Positions 34,087 through 43,968 are shown, numbered from the stretch's first letter. The stretch is 64,000 nucleotides of DNA from UBA1381 sp964399965 (GCA_964399965.1 CAYNRX010000007.1:12542-76541); one strand, 5' to 3'. Numbers and translations: made by a program. Notes: generated by a model not told the origin, from the sequence alone.

Positions 34087-34346
34087 GTTTTTCCTCCGTT
34101 TTGTCCTTTCAATATTATTATACATAAAAACCGCAGTTTATGCAAGAGTATCTCTATAAATTTTTATAGTGAATATAAACAAAAAAAATATTTGATATTG
34201 TATATATTGACGTAATATTTTTTGTTTGTTTTGTTGATAAAATGGGTAAATATTATATATATTTTAGGCGGAATACATAATAAGGTTTGACCGCGTATAT
34301 CGTCCGGTCTGCTGTTCTGCCTGTAAAGGGCGGATACAGCCTGTCG
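34087..34346. other. Intergenic stretch without recognised genes
   Basis: 260 bp of AT-rich sequence between ruvX (minus) and the hairpin element. It must hold the ruvX promoter, but no convincing hexamer pair was found, and no protein-like frame with a ribosome binding site is visible. Confidence 0.5.
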
Positions 34347-34584
34347 GCGCACACTATATGGTCAATTGCGAAACCTTTTCGCAATTGATCTCTAGCTAAG
34401 GAAGAAAATAAAAGTTCCGTTGATTGGCGGTCTAAAGACCGCTGAAACTTTTATTTTCGCAATTTTTGACGCGCATGTCGTCAAAAATTGATTCAAATTC
34501 GAGGGTTTCACCCTCGAGCTCCCCAGAACAAGGGAATAATTGTAAAACGCTATTGCGTTTTACAATTATTTAGCGCATATTATA
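34347..34584 (+). mobile_element. Nested-hairpin MITE-like element, 214-bp copy 2, with imperfect direct repeats
   Basis: Element at 34359-34572, from TGGTCAATTG to CAATTATTTA. Flanks are GCGCACACTATA (34347-34358) and GCGCATATTATA (34573-34584), 10 of 12 identical. All five hairpins of the family are present. In the last one AATTGTAAAACGC pairs with GCGTTTTACAATT, where copy 1 has C and G at the same paired positions: a compensatory change. It ends 31 bases before the EF-G gene. Confidence 0.82.
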
Positions 34585-34603
34585 TATAAGGAGGATACAG
34601 TTA

Positions 34604-36673
34604 ATGAAAGATTACAAGATGGACGCGATCAGGAACGTGGCGATTATGGGTCATGGCAAAAGCGGCAAGACCTCGATGGTTGAAGCCATGCTTTTTAACG
34701 CCGGTGCCGTTGACCGTTTGGGAAAGGTCTCCGATGGAACGACCGTGACCGATTTCGACCCGGAAGAGGTAAAGCGTCAATTCACGATATCCGCAGCGAT
34801 CGCGCCGGTGGAATGGAAAGACATGAAATATAATATAATAGATACGCCGGGATTTTTTGATTTTGTGGGCGGCGTTAAAGAGGGCTTAAGGGCTGCCGAC
34901 TCGGCACTTGTTGTGCTGAGCGGGCGCAGCGGCGTTTCGGTCGGTACTGAGCAGACCTTCAAATACGCCAAGCAAAAGGGCGTTCCCATAATGTTTTTTG
35001 TCAATAAGATAGACGATCCGCGCGGAGATTACCAGAAGACTCTTGAGCAGATGAAAGAGGTATTCGGCAAATCCGTAACGCCTTTTGTTTACCCGATCCG
35101 CGAAGACGGCGAGTTTAAAGGCTTTGTCGATATAGTTGATATGACGGCGCGCCGTTATGACGGGGCATATCGTGTAGAGATGCCCGTTCCAGAGGGAATG
35201 GAAGAGGTAGTGGCTCCCTTGAGAGAGATGATAATGGAGGCTGTTGCTGAAACGGACGAGGCTTTGATGGTCAAGTATTTTAACGGCGAGGAATTTACGA
35301 CCGATGAAATAAAGGGCGCTATCCGTCAGGGCGTAAAGGACGGCAGTATCTATCCGGTATATTGCGGAAGCGGTCTTAATAATATCGGCGTTAGGAGCCT
35401 TATGGACGGCATCGGTAAATATCTGCCCGCTCCCTCGGAAATAGAGGAGGTGGCTCACAGCGCATCTACCGGCGAGCCGGTGGAGGTGGTGCAGACTGAA
35501 GAAGAAAGCACCTCGGCGATAGTGTTTAAGACGATAGCAGATCCATATGTGGGCAAGATGTCGCTGTTCAGAGTGTACTCCGGTGAAGTTAAGGCTGATT
35601 CTGTACTCTACAACCCAAACCGCGGCGTATCGGAAAAGATAGGCAAGCTTTATCTGCTCTGCGGTAAAAAGCAGACCGATACAAAGAGCGTTAAGGCTGG
35701 AGATATAGGAGTTGTGACAAAACTCGACAAGACAAAGACCGGCGATACGCTTTGCGCTGAGGGCAAGGATATAATACTTACCGGTATAGATTTCCCGTCA
35801 CCTGTATTGTCGATGGCTGTAAAGCCGGTTTCCAAGGGAGATGAGGAAAAGATAGTAAGCGGCCTTACCAGGCTGACTGAAGAGGATCCGACCTTTACTA
35901 TTTCCAACAATCCCGAAACGAAGCAGACGCTCATAAACGGCCAGGGCGAGCAGCATATAGATGTTATCATTAACAAGCTCAAGACGAAATACGGTGTAAA
36001 CGTGCTCCTGGAGGAGCCTATCGTTCCCTACCGTGAGACCATCACCGGAAAGGCGACTGTTGAAGGCAAGCATAAGAAGCAGTCCGGCGGACACGGTCAG
36101 TACGGTCATGTTAAGATAGAATTTGAACCGGGGCTTACCGAAGAAATGACGTTTGAGGAAAAGGTATTTGGCGGAAGCGTTCCCAAAAATTACTTCCCTG
36201 CGGTAGAAAAAGGATTGCGCGAATGCTGCCAGAAGGGCGTCCTTGCCGGTTACCCGGTCGTAAACCTCAAGGCCACTTTGCTTGACGGCTCCTATCATCC
36301 GGTGGATTCCTCGGAGATGGCCTTTAAGACTGCGGCTTCTATCGCTTTTAAGGAGGGCGTGAAGCAGGCAAAGCCTGTGCTTTTGGAGCCGGTAGGCACT
36401 CTCAAGGTATATATCCCTGAATCTATCATGGGCGATATCATAGGCGATATAAATAAACGCCGCGGCCAGATAATGGGCATGGGTGAAAGCGACAGAGATG
36501 GTCTTTCGGTCGTTGAAGCTGAGGTCCCCATGTCGGAAATGTTCAAATATGCGACAGATCTGCGCTCGATGAGCCAGGGACGCGGTTCCTTTGTATTTGA
36601 ATTTTCAAAGTATGTCCAGGCACCGCAGAATATAGCCGATGCTGTTATCCAGAAAAAGAACAGCGGGGAATAA
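34604..36673 (+). CDS. Elongation factor G-like GTPase (EF-G paralogue)
   Basis: A 689-residue translational GTPase. G1 reads GHGKSGKTS instead of the canonical AHIDAGKTT, G3 DTPGFFDF instead of DTPGHVDF, and G4 NKID; domains II to V follow in order. These G-motif changes and the lack of a linked rpsL/rpsG/tuf cluster mark it as the second EF-G type (often called EF-G2 or FusA-like), not the housekeeping factor. Its job is uncertain; some relatives act in ribosome recycling or translocation. The hairpin element occupies its upstream region, so its promoter must lie in or beyond the element or within the direct repeat. Confidence 0.88.
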   Translation: MKDYKMDAIRNVAIMGHGKSGKTSMVEAMLFNAGAVDRLGKVSDGTTVTDFDPEEVKRQFTISAAIAPVEWKDMKYNIIDTPGFFDFVGGVKEGLRAADSALVVLSGRSGVSVGTEQTFKYAKQKGVPIMFFVNKIDDPRGDYQKTLEQMKEVFGKSVTPFVYPIREDGEFKGFVDIVDMTARRYDGAYRVEMPVPEGMEEVVAPLREMIMEAVAETDEALMVKYFNGEEFTTDEIKGAIRQGVKDGSIYPVYCGSGLNNIGVRSLMDGIGKYLPAPSEIEEVAHSASTGEPVEVVQTEEESTSAIVFKTIADPYVGKMSLFRVYSGEVKADSVLYNPNRGVSEKIGKLYLLCGKKQTDTKSVKAGDIGVVTKLDKTKTGDTLCAEGKDIILTGIDFPSPVLSMAVKPVSKGDEEKIVSGLTRLTEEDPTFTISNNPETKQTLINGQGEQHIDVIINKLKTKYGVNVLLEEPIVPYRETITGKATVEGKHKKQSGGHGQYGHVKIEFEPGLTEEMTFEEKVFGGSVPKNYFPAVEKGLRECCQKGVLAGYPVVNLKATLLDGSYHPVDSSEMAFKTAASIAFKEGVKQAKPVLLEPVGTLKVYIPESIMGDIIGDINKRRGQIMGMGESDRDGLSVVEAEVPMSEMFKYATDLRSMSQGRGSFVFEFSKYVQAPQNIADAVIQKKNSGE

Positions 36674-36899
36674 TTCACAAAAAAAATTAAAAATTTCTGG
36701 TGAATTTTCCGAAATAGACAGGCAAACAAAGAAACAACGAATAAAATTATAATAAACAAAAGAAAAGTTGCAAAGAAAAACAAAAAATACATCAAAAAAT
36801 GACGGTTTTAAGGGTCAAAACCGCTCCTTTGGTGAAATTGGCTAAAAATAAAAATAAATTTCGTACAATCTGGGTATACCACTTTTCAAAAAAATATGG
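36674..36899. other. AT-rich intergenic region before the sugar ATPase
   Basis: About 225 bp of A-rich sequence. No gene, no terminator of standard form for the EF-G transcript; it holds the promoter below at its right end. Confidence 0.5.
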
Positions 36900-36905
36900 T
36901 ATGAT
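36900..36905 (+). promoter_or_regulatory. Extended -10 promoter of the sugar ABC ATPase
   Basis: TGGTATGAT (TGnTATGAT, hexamer at 36900-36905) without a clear -35, 46 bases before the ATG. Confidence 0.5.
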
Positions 36906-36951
36906 ATAAATACATTAAATCAATAACAAAACGAGAGGGGACATAAACAAT

Positions 36952-38064
36952 ATGGCAGATTTACAGTTAAAGCATATTTACAAGAGATACGCAGGCGGTG
37001 TTACAGCCGTTAGCGATTTTTGTCTTGATGTAGAAGATAAGGATTTTATAATCCTTGTAGGACCTTCAGGTTGCGGTAAGTCTACGACACTGAGAATGAT
37101 TGCCGGTCTTGAGGAGATCTCCGATGGTGAATTGTACATAGGCGGTAAGCTGATGAACGATATCGCTCCTAAGGACAGAGATATAGCGATGGTTTTCCAG
37201 AACTACGCTCTGTATCCGCATATGACGGTATTCGAGAACATGGCATTCGCTCTTAAGCTGAGAAAGACTCCGAAGGATGAGATCAAAAAGCGCGTAACAG
37301 AGTCTGCTAAGATACTTGATATAGAGCATTTGCTTGATAGAAAGCCGAAGGCTTTGTCCGGCGGTCAGAGACAGCGTGTTGCTATGGGTCGTGCTATAGT
37401 TCGTAATCCGAAAGTATTCCTCATGGACGAACCTCTGTCAAACCTCGATGCTAAGCTCAGAGTTGCGATGAGAACAGAGATAAAGAAGCTCCATCAGAAG
37501 CTGCAGACAACGTTTATCTACGTAACACATGACCAGACAGAAGCTATGACAATGGGTACTAGGATCGTTGTTATGAAGGATGGTCTTGTTCAGCAGGTAG
37601 ACACTCCGACAAACCTTTACATGAAGCCCTGCAACATTTTCGTAGGCGGTTTCATAGGTTCGCCGCAGATGAACTTCATCAACTGCAAGCTGGAAAAGAA
37701 GGGCAATGACCTGTATGCAGTTATCGGCAAGGATTCGATAAAGATCCCTGCAGGAAAAGCCAACCAGCCTGAGCTCAAGCCCTATATCGGCAAGGAAGTT
37801 GTTATGGGTATCAGACCGGAAGATCTGCATGATGATGAAGCGTTCCTCTCCACATATCCCGATGCTGTATGTACAGCGTACGTAGAAGTAACCGAAATGA
37901 TGGGCGCAGAAACATATCTGTACCTGACGATCGATGGTACTCCGTTTACAGCAAGAGTACATCAGCGTTCTACATCGGCAGCTGGCGATACGATCAAAAT
38001 CGGCTTTGACGCAAATAAGATTCATATCTTTGACAAGGACACTGAATTGGCTGTAATTCACTAA
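36952..38064 (+). CDS. Sugar ABC transporter ATP-binding protein (MsmX/UgpC type)
   Basis: A 370-residue ATPase of the CUT1 carbohydrate importers. Walker A GPSGCGKST, signature LSGGQRQR, Walker B VFLMDEP and the H-loop THDQTEAMT are intact, and the C-terminal OB-fold (MOB) regulatory domain is present. There are no permease or binding-protein genes nearby; such orphan ATPases (MsmX in Bacillus) energise several sugar importers. Codon use is strongly biased toward a narrow set (AAG, CCG, GTT), as in highly expressed genes. GAGAGGGG precedes the ATG. Monocistronic, with a terminator. Confidence 0.95.
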   Translation: MADLQLKHIYKRYAGGVTAVSDFCLDVEDKDFIILVGPSGCGKSTTLRMIAGLEEISDGELYIGGKLMNDIAPKDRDIAMVFQNYALYPHMTVFENMAFALKLRKTPKDEIKKRVTESAKILDIEHLLDRKPKALSGGQRQRVAMGRAIVRNPKVFLMDEPLSNLDAKLRVAMRTEIKKLHQKLQTTFIYVTHDQTEAMTMGTRIVVMKDGLVQQVDTPTNLYMKPCNIFVGGFIGSPQMNFINCKLEKKGNDLYAVIGKDSIKIPAGKANQPELKPYIGKEVVMGIRPEDLHDDEAFLSTYPDAVCTAYVEVTEMMGAETYLYLTIDGTPFTARVHQRSTSAAGDTIKIGFDANKIHIFDKDTELAVIH

Positions 38065-38076
38065 GATTAATATAAA

Positions 38077-38116
38077 AGCATCAAGAGATATGAGAAATAT
38101 TTCTTGATGCTTTTTC
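38077..38116 (+). terminator. Terminator of the sugar ATPase gene
   Basis: AGCATCAAGA/TCTTGATGCT perfect stem followed by TTTTC. Confidence 0.88.
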
Positions 38117-38197
38117 TGTTTAGGTGAATCAATATCGGTGGCAACAATTTTAACAAATTTTTTCGTTTCCTTTAAAAAAATATTGTGTTTGATTTTC

Positions 38198-38226
38198 TTG
38201 CAAGCATTCGGATACTGTGATATAAT
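38198..38226 (+). promoter_or_regulatory. SigA-type promoter of thiD
   Basis: TTGCAA (38198-38203), 17-bp spacer, TATAAT (38221-38226). The leader of about 45 bases is too short for a TPP riboswitch. Confidence 0.78.
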
Positions 38227-38277
38227 TTTTACAGATATTTTGAGACCGGTTTTGAGCCGGCGGAAAGGAAACGAACA

Positions 38278-39060
38278 GTGTTAAAAACAGCATTGACAAT
38301 AGCAGGCTCCGACTCTATAGGCGGCGCGGGCATACAGGCGGATATCAAGACGTTTTCCGCTTTCGGCGTATATGGTATGAGCGTTATAACGGCGGTCACG
38401 GCGCAAAATTCCTTGGGAGTGTTATCGGTGCAGGATGTATCGGTGCCGGTGCTCGGTGATCAGCTTGATGCGGTGTTTGCCGATGTGCGGCCCGGGGCGG
38501 TCAAGATAGGGATGCTCTCGGGGTTTGAGACGGTACGCGCCGTTTGTGATAAACTACGCCGTTATCGCCCCCAAAATATTGTGCTTGATCCGGTGATGGT
38601 TTCTACCAGCGGCCATCGTCTCCTATCAGAAAGAGCGATCGGCGCAATGCGCGAGGATCTTTTTAAGTTGGCAGATCTCATAACGCCGAATATGCCGGAG
38701 GCGGAGGCTCTCTGCGGTTTTTCGGTAAAGAATGAGGATGATATGGAGAAGGCGGCTATAGAACTTTCCGCAATGACAAAAGGGGCGGTGCTCATAAAGG
38801 GCGGTCATCTTTCTGACAGCGGAAATGACCTGCTAATGTATAACGGAGAAAAAAGGTGGATCACCAGCCCCCGTATAAGGCGGGACAGCGTGCATGGCAC
38901 AGGCTGCACATTATCTTCAGCTATAGCCGCCGGTCTCAGTCTGGGACTTCCGCTTGACGAGGCGATGGTGAAGGCTAAGGCTTACGTAACGGAGGCGATA
39001 CGTGCATCTGAAAAGATAGGGAGCGGTGCGTATTTGCTTGATCACATGGTAAGCGTTTAA
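38278..39060 (+). CDS. thiD: Hydroxymethylpyrimidine/phosphomethylpyrimidine kinase
   Basis: A 260-residue ribokinase-fold kinase. [22 protein letters not shown] at the N-terminus and [18 protein letters not shown] with the catalytic base Asp/GTGC loop near residue 205 are the ThiD signatures. It phosphorylates hydroxymethylpyrimidine twice for thiamine synthesis; clostridial members may also accept pyridoxal. GTG start with AAAGGA nine bases upstream. No other thi genes adjoin. The stop codon overlaps the left direct repeat of the element at 39071. Confidence 0.9.
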   Translation: MLKTALTIAGSDSIGGAGIQADIKTFSAFGVYGMSVITAVTAQNSLGVLSVQDVSVPVLGDQLDAVFADVRPGAVKIGMLSGFETVRAVCDKLRRYRPQNIVLDPVMVSTSGHRLLSERAIGAMREDLFKLADLITPNMPEAEALCGFSVKNEDDMEKAAIELSAMTKGAVLIKGGHLSDSGNDLLMYNGEKRWITSPRIRRDSVHGTGCTLSSAIAAGLSLGLPLDEAMVKAKAYVTEAIRASEKIGSGAYLLDHMVSV

Positions 39061-39296
39061 CGATATTAAATAGATAATTGCGAAACGCGATAGCGTTTTG
39101 CAATTATTTCCTTATTCTGGGGAGCTCGAGGGCAAAACCCTCGAATTTCAATCAATTTTTGACGACATGCGCGTCAAAAATTGCGAAAATAAAAGTTTCA
39201 GCGGTCTTTAGACCGCCAATCAACGGAACTTTTATTTTCTTCATTAGCCAGAAATCAATTGCGAAAAGGTTTCGCAATTGACTAAATGATATTAAA
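39059..39296 (-). mobile_element. Nested-hairpin MITE-like element, 214-bp copy 3 (inverted), with direct repeats
   Basis: Element at 39071-39284 in the opposite orientation to copies 1, 2 and 4; same length as copy 2. Flanking direct repeats are AACGATATTAAA (39059-39070) and AATGATATTAAA (39285-39296), 11 of 12 identical. The five-hairpin order is conserved. It sits exactly between the thiD stop and the ribosome binding site of the next gene. Confidence 0.85.
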
Positions 39297-39314
39297 ACGA
39301 AGGAGGATACAAGT

Positions 39315-39959
39315 ATGAATGAGGTTATCAAATGGGCAAATGAACTCAAGGCTAAGGAGATCATAGAAATACTTAAGTCGCGGGATTTTGACGCCGTATA
39401 CGCCAAAGACGCGGCGGAGGCTCGCAAATTATGCATGGACATGATACCCGAGGGCGCGACAATAGCCGTAGGCGGTTCGGTAACGTTGCAGGAAACAGGG
39501 ATAATGGATGATATACAGAGCGGAAAATACAACTTTATCGACCGCTTTCACACGCCGAATTTCGAGGCGATGCTCGATAAATACCGCGAGGGCTTTACGG
39601 CTGATGTTATGGTATCAAGCACGAATGCCATTACTAAAGAGGGTCAGCTCGTGAACATAGATTGCTCCGGGAATCGTACCGGGCAGATAGCTTTCGGGCC
39701 GAAGAAGGTCATAATCGTGGCCGGAGTGAATAAGATAGTAGACACAATGGAGGACGGCATAAAGCGTGCAAAGTCCGTCGCTCCCCTCAATGCCCGCCGC
39801 ATAACCCACAAGACTCCTTGTGCGGCTGATGATTGCTGCACTTGCAGCGACTGCCGCAGCAATGTCCGTGTCTGTAATGTGATAAGCATAGTTGACGGCT
39901 GCCATTACTTCCCGGGCAGGATAACGGTCATTGTTGTTCCTGATACCCTGGGGTATTGA
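39315..39959 (+). CDS. LUD-domain protein (LutC/YkgG, DUF162)
   Basis: A 214-residue protein of the LUD family (GATIAVGGSVTLQETGIMD and INxDCSGNRTGQIAFGPKKVIIVAGVNKI are its typical segments). Relatives include LutC of lactate oxidation; small stand-alone clostridial members have no proven role. A Cys-rich loop near residue 170-190 (CAADDCCTCSDCR) could bind a metal or iron-sulfur cluster. No lutA/lutB genes are nearby. AGGAGG precedes the ATG, 18 bases after the mobile element's direct repeat. It is followed by glnN in the same direction with a 36-base gap. Confidence 0.85.
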   Translation: MNEVIKWANELKAKEIIEILKSRDFDAVYAKDAAEARKLCMDMIPEGATIAVGGSVTLQETGIMDDIQSGKYNFIDRFHTPNFEAMLDKYREGFTADVMVSSTNAITKEGQLVNIDCSGNRTGQIAFGPKKVIIVAGVNKIVDTMEDGIKRAKSVAPLNARRITHKTPCAADDCCTCSDCRSNVRVCNVISIVDGCHYFPGRITVIVVPDTLGY

Positions 39960-39995
39960 TGAAAAAATATCTTATCTGCAAATAATGGAGGTTCT

Positions 39996-42098
39996 ATGGA
40001 AACAAAAAGCTTTGTAGACAGCTTCGCGTGCAACGTATTCAGCGATGAAGTGATGCGTGCACGGCTGCCTAAGGACGTATATAAGAGATTGACAAAGACT
40101 ATTGAGGACGGCACAGTCCTTGAGGACGATATTGCCGATACAGTCGCCTCCGCCATGATGCAGTGGGCGATAGAGCACGGGGCTACGCATTATACGCACT
40201 GGTTCCAGCCGCTGACGGGTGTGACGGCTGAAAAGCATGATTCATTCATAACAAATCTTCCGCATAATAAGGCTATCTGTGAATTTTCCGGAAAAGCGCT
40301 GATAAAGGGTGAACCGGACGCCTCGAGTTTCCCGTCGGGAGGTATACGCGCCACATTTGAGGCTCGCGGATATACGATGTGGGACTGCACCTCACCGGCT
40401 TTTCTGAAAGAGGATCAGTCGGGAGTAACGCTTTGCATACCAACGGCATTCTGCTCATATACGGGCGAAGCCTTGGATAAAAAGACGCCGCTGCTGCGTT
40501 CGATGGAGGCGGTATCCACACAGGGAGTACGAGTGATGCATCTGCTCGGATATAATGACGTCACCAGAGTAATGGCCTCTGCCGGTGCGGAACAGGAATA
40601 CTTTCTGATAGATGAGGATGATTTTAAGCAGCGCATGGATCTGGCATATACCGGACGCACGTTGTTTGGGGCTATGCCGCCCAAAGGGCAGGAAATGGAC
40701 GATCATTATTTCGGCGCTCTTAAAGAAAGGGTAGCAGTGTTCATGAAACAGCTTGACGAGGAGCTGTGGCGTTTGGGTGTTTATGCAAAGACAAAGCATA
40801 ACGAAGTTGCCCCGGCGCAGCATGAGCTGGCGCCGATATATGACGATGTTAATTTGGCTACCGACCACAACCAGATGATAATGGAAACGATGCGCCGGGT
40901 GGCCAAGCGCAACGGCTTCGAATGCCTGCTGCACGAAAAGCCGTTTGAGGGCGTCAACGGTTCCGGCAAGCACAACAACTGGTCGCTCAACACCAACACC
41001 GGCATAAATCTTTTCAGTCCCGGCAAGGATCCGCAGAACAATCTGCCCTTCCTCGTATTCACCTGTGCGGTGATAAAGGCAGTTGATGAGAACGCCGCGC
41101 TTCTGCGTGCATCGGCGGCAAATGCGGGCAATGACCACCGATTAGGGGCGAATGAAGCTCCTCCGGCGATAGTGTCCATGTTCTTCGGCGATCAGCTGAC
41201 GAAGGTGCTTAAGAACATAAACAAGAAGAATACCTCCTCTGTTCAGGAACGGCTCGATATGGGCGTAGCGACATTGCCCGATGTATTCCTTGACGATACC
41301 GACAGAAACAGGACCAGTCCTTTTGCTTTTACAGGGAATAAATTTGAGTTCAGAATGGTAGGCTCTTCTGCGTCTATTGCCGGTCCGAATACAATACTTA
41401 ATACGATAGTAGCCGAAAGTCTCTGTGATATTGCCGATCGTATGGAGATAATGAAGGACGTAAAGACCGAGATATACGACCTTTTGGAATATATAATCTC
41501 CAAGCATTCGCGCGTCATCTTTAACGGTAACAGCTACAGCGAATCGTGGAAAGCGGAAGCGGCCAAACGCGGGCTGCCGAATATCGACAACAGTGTAGAC
41601 GCTTACAGCGCATACCTTTCGCCGGAGGCTATCCGCATGTTTGAAAAGCACGGCGTATATTCGGAAAAGGAGCTGCGTGCAAGATACGAGATAAAACTCG
41701 AGAAGTACGTAAAGGCACTAAATATCGAAGCGAGAGCGATGATACAGATGGCAAAACGCCAGATATTGCCGGCTGTGATTAAATATGCGGGTGATCTGGC
41801 AGAGGCGGCGCATAAGGTATCAAACGCCGGCTTTGATATCCTGCCTCAGAACGAGCTGCTTACCGAGGTTACAAAGACGCTGCGCTCTTTTACGGAGCAT
41901 TTAAAGATTCTGGAGGAAAAATCAGCCAAGTCGGCAAGCCCTGAGGTGGATAAGATCTTTGAACAGGCCACGTTCTGCAGGGATGAGCTTAAGATTCACA
42001 TGGAAAATCTGCGTCGTGATGCGGATTATCTGGAAACGATTTGCGATAAGGAATATTGGCCTATCCCCACATACAGCAAGCTGCTGTTCGGAATCTGA
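39996..42098 (+). CDS. glnN: Glutamine synthetase type III
   Basis: A 700-residue GSIII, much longer than GSI. Family signatures include the metal/glutamate site segment EQEYFLID, the [14 protein letters not shown] motif and [12 protein letters not shown]; the extra C-terminal helical domain of GSIII is present. It assimilates ammonia into glutamine. GGAGG lies before the ATG and a terminator follows. No nitrogen regulatory site is recognised in the short gap after the LUD gene. Confidence 0.96.
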   Translation: METKSFVDSFACNVFSDEVMRARLPKDVYKRLTKTIEDGTVLEDDIADTVASAMMQWAIEHGATHYTHWFQPLTGVTAEKHDSFITNLPHNKAICEFSGKALIKGEPDASSFPSGGIRATFEARGYTMWDCTSPAFLKEDQSGVTLCIPTAFCSYTGEALDKKTPLLRSMEAVSTQGVRVMHLLGYNDVTRVMASAGAEQEYFLIDEDDFKQRMDLAYTGRTLFGAMPPKGQEMDDHYFGALKERVAVFMKQLDEELWRLGVYAKTKHNEVAPAQHELAPIYDDVNLATDHNQMIMETMRRVAKRNGFECLLHEKPFEGVNGSGKHNNWSLNTNTGINLFSPGKDPQNNLPFLVFTCAVIKAVDENAALLRASAANAGNDHRLGANEAPPAIVSMFFGDQLTKVLKNINKKNTSSVQERLDMGVATLPDVFLDDTDRNRTSPFAFTGNKFEFRMVGSSASIAGPNTILNTIVAESLCDIADRMEIMKDVKTEIYDLLEYIISKHSRVIFNGNSYSESWKAEAAKRGLPNIDNSVDAYSAYLSPEAIRMFEKHGVYSEKELRARYEIKLEKYVKALNIEARAMIQMAKRQILPAVIKYAGDLAEAAHKVSNAGFDILPQNELLTEVTKTLRSFTEHLKILEEKSAKSASPEVDKIFEQATFCRDELKIHMENLRRDADYLETICDKEYWPIPTYSKLLFGI

Positions 42099-42110
42099 CA
42101 TTGTATATTT

Positions 42111-42149
42111 AAAAGGCATACTGCTAAAACTATGGCGGTATGCCTTTTT
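42111..42149 (+). terminator. Terminator of glnN
   Basis: AAAAGGCATAC/GTATGCCTTTT perfect stem, T tract within and after the second arm. Confidence 0.88.
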
Positions 42150-42281
42150 CTGTGCAAATTGGAAAATTTGTAAATAGCTATTGATTTTTTTCTCCAAACA
42201 TGGTATGCTAATATAAAATAAACAAAAATGTTGCTGCATAGTGGCTGCCGTTCGGTGAAAGTGATGAAAAATAAAAAACTC

Positions 42282-42310
42282 TTGCAATTGCTGCTGTGTT
42301 GGTATATAAT
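42282..42310 (+). promoter_or_regulatory. SigA-type promoter of the fapR-fab operon
   Basis: TTGCAA (42282-42287), 17-bp spacer, TATAAT (42305-42310). Confidence 0.8.
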
Positions 42311-42324
42311 TGCTATAGTTGGTG

Positions 42325-42341
42325 TTATTACCTGATGTTAA
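42325..42341. promoter_or_regulatory. FapR operator
   Basis: TTATTACCTGATGTTAA matches 14 of 17 positions of the FapR palindrome TTAGTACCTGATACTAA. It lies right after the -10 box, over the expected start of transcription, as in Bacillus fap operons. The regulator gene is the first in the operon, so it would autoregulate. Confidence 0.75.
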
Positions 42342-42386
42342 TATTACGTACGAAAACAGTCGAAAAACGGAGAAAGGAAGCTTATA

Positions 42387-42929
42387 ATGGGACGGCAGAT
42401 GCAAAAGCTTCAGCGGCATGATTTCTTGCTAAAGACCATACAAAAATCTCCGTTCATGAAAGATGAGGAGCTTGCGAAGGCCGCCGGCGTAAGCGTGGCG
42501 ACGATCCGCATGGACCGAGCCGAATTGGGGATAGCCCAGTACCGGGAAAGGATAAAATCGGCAGCGGTCGGCGGCAGAAGCAGCAGTCTCACAAGGCATG
42601 AACAGCTGCTGGATCTGAATTTATACCATGACGGCATATCGGTAGTGGATACGGATGAGAATATGACGTTTGCGGATACCGATATAGTAAAGAGTCAATA
42701 CATTTATGCAATGGCGGAGAATCTGGCGCTGAGCGTTGTTGACGTCAAGGCGGCGCTAATAAAGGTGGCAAACGTTAAATATATAAGGGAAGTGCATTCG
42801 GGAGAACAGTTGGTGGCAAAGTCTGAGGTGATACGAGTGCGCGAAAAGGAGTATATAGTTCACGTCAGGATAAAGTCAAATATGTTTGAGGTATTCAGAG
42901 GGAAATTTTCCCTGGCGGAGGTACAATGA
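42387..42929 (+). CDS. fapR: FapR, malonyl-CoA-responsive repressor of lipid synthesis
   Basis: A 180-residue regulator with an N-terminal DeoR-like HTH (DEELAKAAGVSVATIRMDRAELGI, near residues 28-50) and a C-terminal hotdog domain (YHDGISVVDTDENMTFADTDIVKSQYIYAMAENLALSVV region) that senses malonyl-CoA. It represses fatty-acid and phospholipid synthesis until malonyl-CoA accumulates. First gene of the operon, behind a matching operator. plsX starts 37 bases after its stop. Confidence 0.93.
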   Translation: MGRQMQKLQRHDFLLKTIQKSPFMKDEELAKAAGVSVATIRMDRAELGIAQYRERIKSAAVGGRSSSLTRHEQLLDLNLYHDGISVVDTDENMTFADTDIVKSQYIYAMAENLALSVVDVKAALIKVANVKYIREVHSGEQLVAKSEVIRVREKEYIVHVRIKSNMFEVFRGKFSLAEVQ

Positions 42930-42966
42930 GCCGCAAAGTAAAAGACGGAAAGGAATGTCAGCTGTA

Positions 42967-43968
42967 ATGAAATTGATCATTGACGCTATGGGCGGTGACA
43001 ATGCGCCGTGGGCGCCGGTCGAGGCGGCGGCCAAAGCGGTCAGCACGATAGACGAGCTGGATATCATACTGGTTGGAAAACCTGATCTGATCAGTGAGGA
43101 GCTTGCGAAGCATTCATATCCTGACGGCAGAATAAAAATAGTAGAAGCAAACGATGTTATAAGCAACCATGAAGAACCGGCTATGGCAGTCAGGAGCCGT
43201 AAGGACGCTTCAATAGTCGTGGCCGCAAGGCTGCTGCGCGACGGAGGCGGAGACGCTCTTTTGGCAATGGGCAACACAGGCGCGCTGTTGGCGGCCGGGC
43301 TTTTGATCGTGGGGCGGATACGCGGCGTTCTGCGCCCGGCTATCGGCACGCTGCTGCCAACGTTAAACGGCCCTAAGATGCTTATCGACGCCGGGGCAAA
43401 TACCAACTGCAAACCGGAGAATCTTGTGCAGTTTGCAGTAATGGGCGACATATACATGAAACGGATAATGGGAATAGAAAATCCGCGTGTCGGTATACTC
43501 TCCAACGGTGAGGAGGAGGGAAAGGGCGATGAATTGACGAAAGAGACCTACCAGATGCTCAAGGATATGAAGCTGAATTTTATCGGCAACATGGAGGGCA
43601 GGGACATAATGGAGGGCAATGCCGAGGTGTTTACCTGCGATGGTTTTGTCGGTAATCTTATACTTAAGACTATTGAGGGAATGGGCTCGGCAGTGGGAAA
43701 GCTCATAAAGGGAATGTTTACTAAAAACCTCCTGACGAAGCTCGGTGCGCTCTGTGTGGCTGATGGGCTTTCGGCGTTTCGTTCGATGCTGGATTACCGT
43801 GAATATGGCGGAGCGCCGCTTTTGGGAACAAAAAAGCCGCTGATAAAGGGGCACGGTTCCTCGGATGCAAAGGCTGTTTATTCGGCGATAATACAGTCGA
43901 AGAAGTTTGTTGAGCATCATGTTGTTGATGAGATCGTTAAGAATATACAAGGCATGGAGGAAAATTAA
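42967..43968 (+). CDS. plsX: Phosphate acyltransferase PlsX
   Basis: A 333-residue enzyme, the usual PlsX length, that converts acyl-ACP to acyl-phosphate for PlsY in phospholipid synthesis. MKLIIDAMGGDNAP at the N-terminus and GNTGALLAAG are family signatures. The frame also offers ATG at 42955, but that codon touches the AAAGGA site; 42967 gives the canonical N-terminus. FabH begins immediately after its stop. Confidence 0.95.
   Translation: MKLIIDAMGGDNAPWAPVEAAAKAVSTIDELDIILVGKPDLISEELAKHSYPDGRIKIVEANDVISNHEEPAMAVRSRKDASIVVAARLLRDGGGDALLAMGNTGALLAAGLLIVGRIRGVLRPAIGTLLPTLNGPKMLIDAGANTNCKPENLVQFAVMGDIYMKRIMGIENPRVGILSNGEEEGKGDELTKETYQMLKDMKLNFIGNMEGRDIMEGNAEVFTCDGFVGNLILKTIEGMGSAVGKLIKGMFTKNLLTKLGALCVADGLSAFRSMLDYREYGGAPLLGTKKPLIKGHGSSDAKAVYSAIIQSKKFVEHHVVDEIVKNIQGMEEN

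Noticed and set aside
38227..38277. TPP riboswitch before thiD
   Set aside because: Only about 45 bases separate promoter and start codon, too short for the aptamer.
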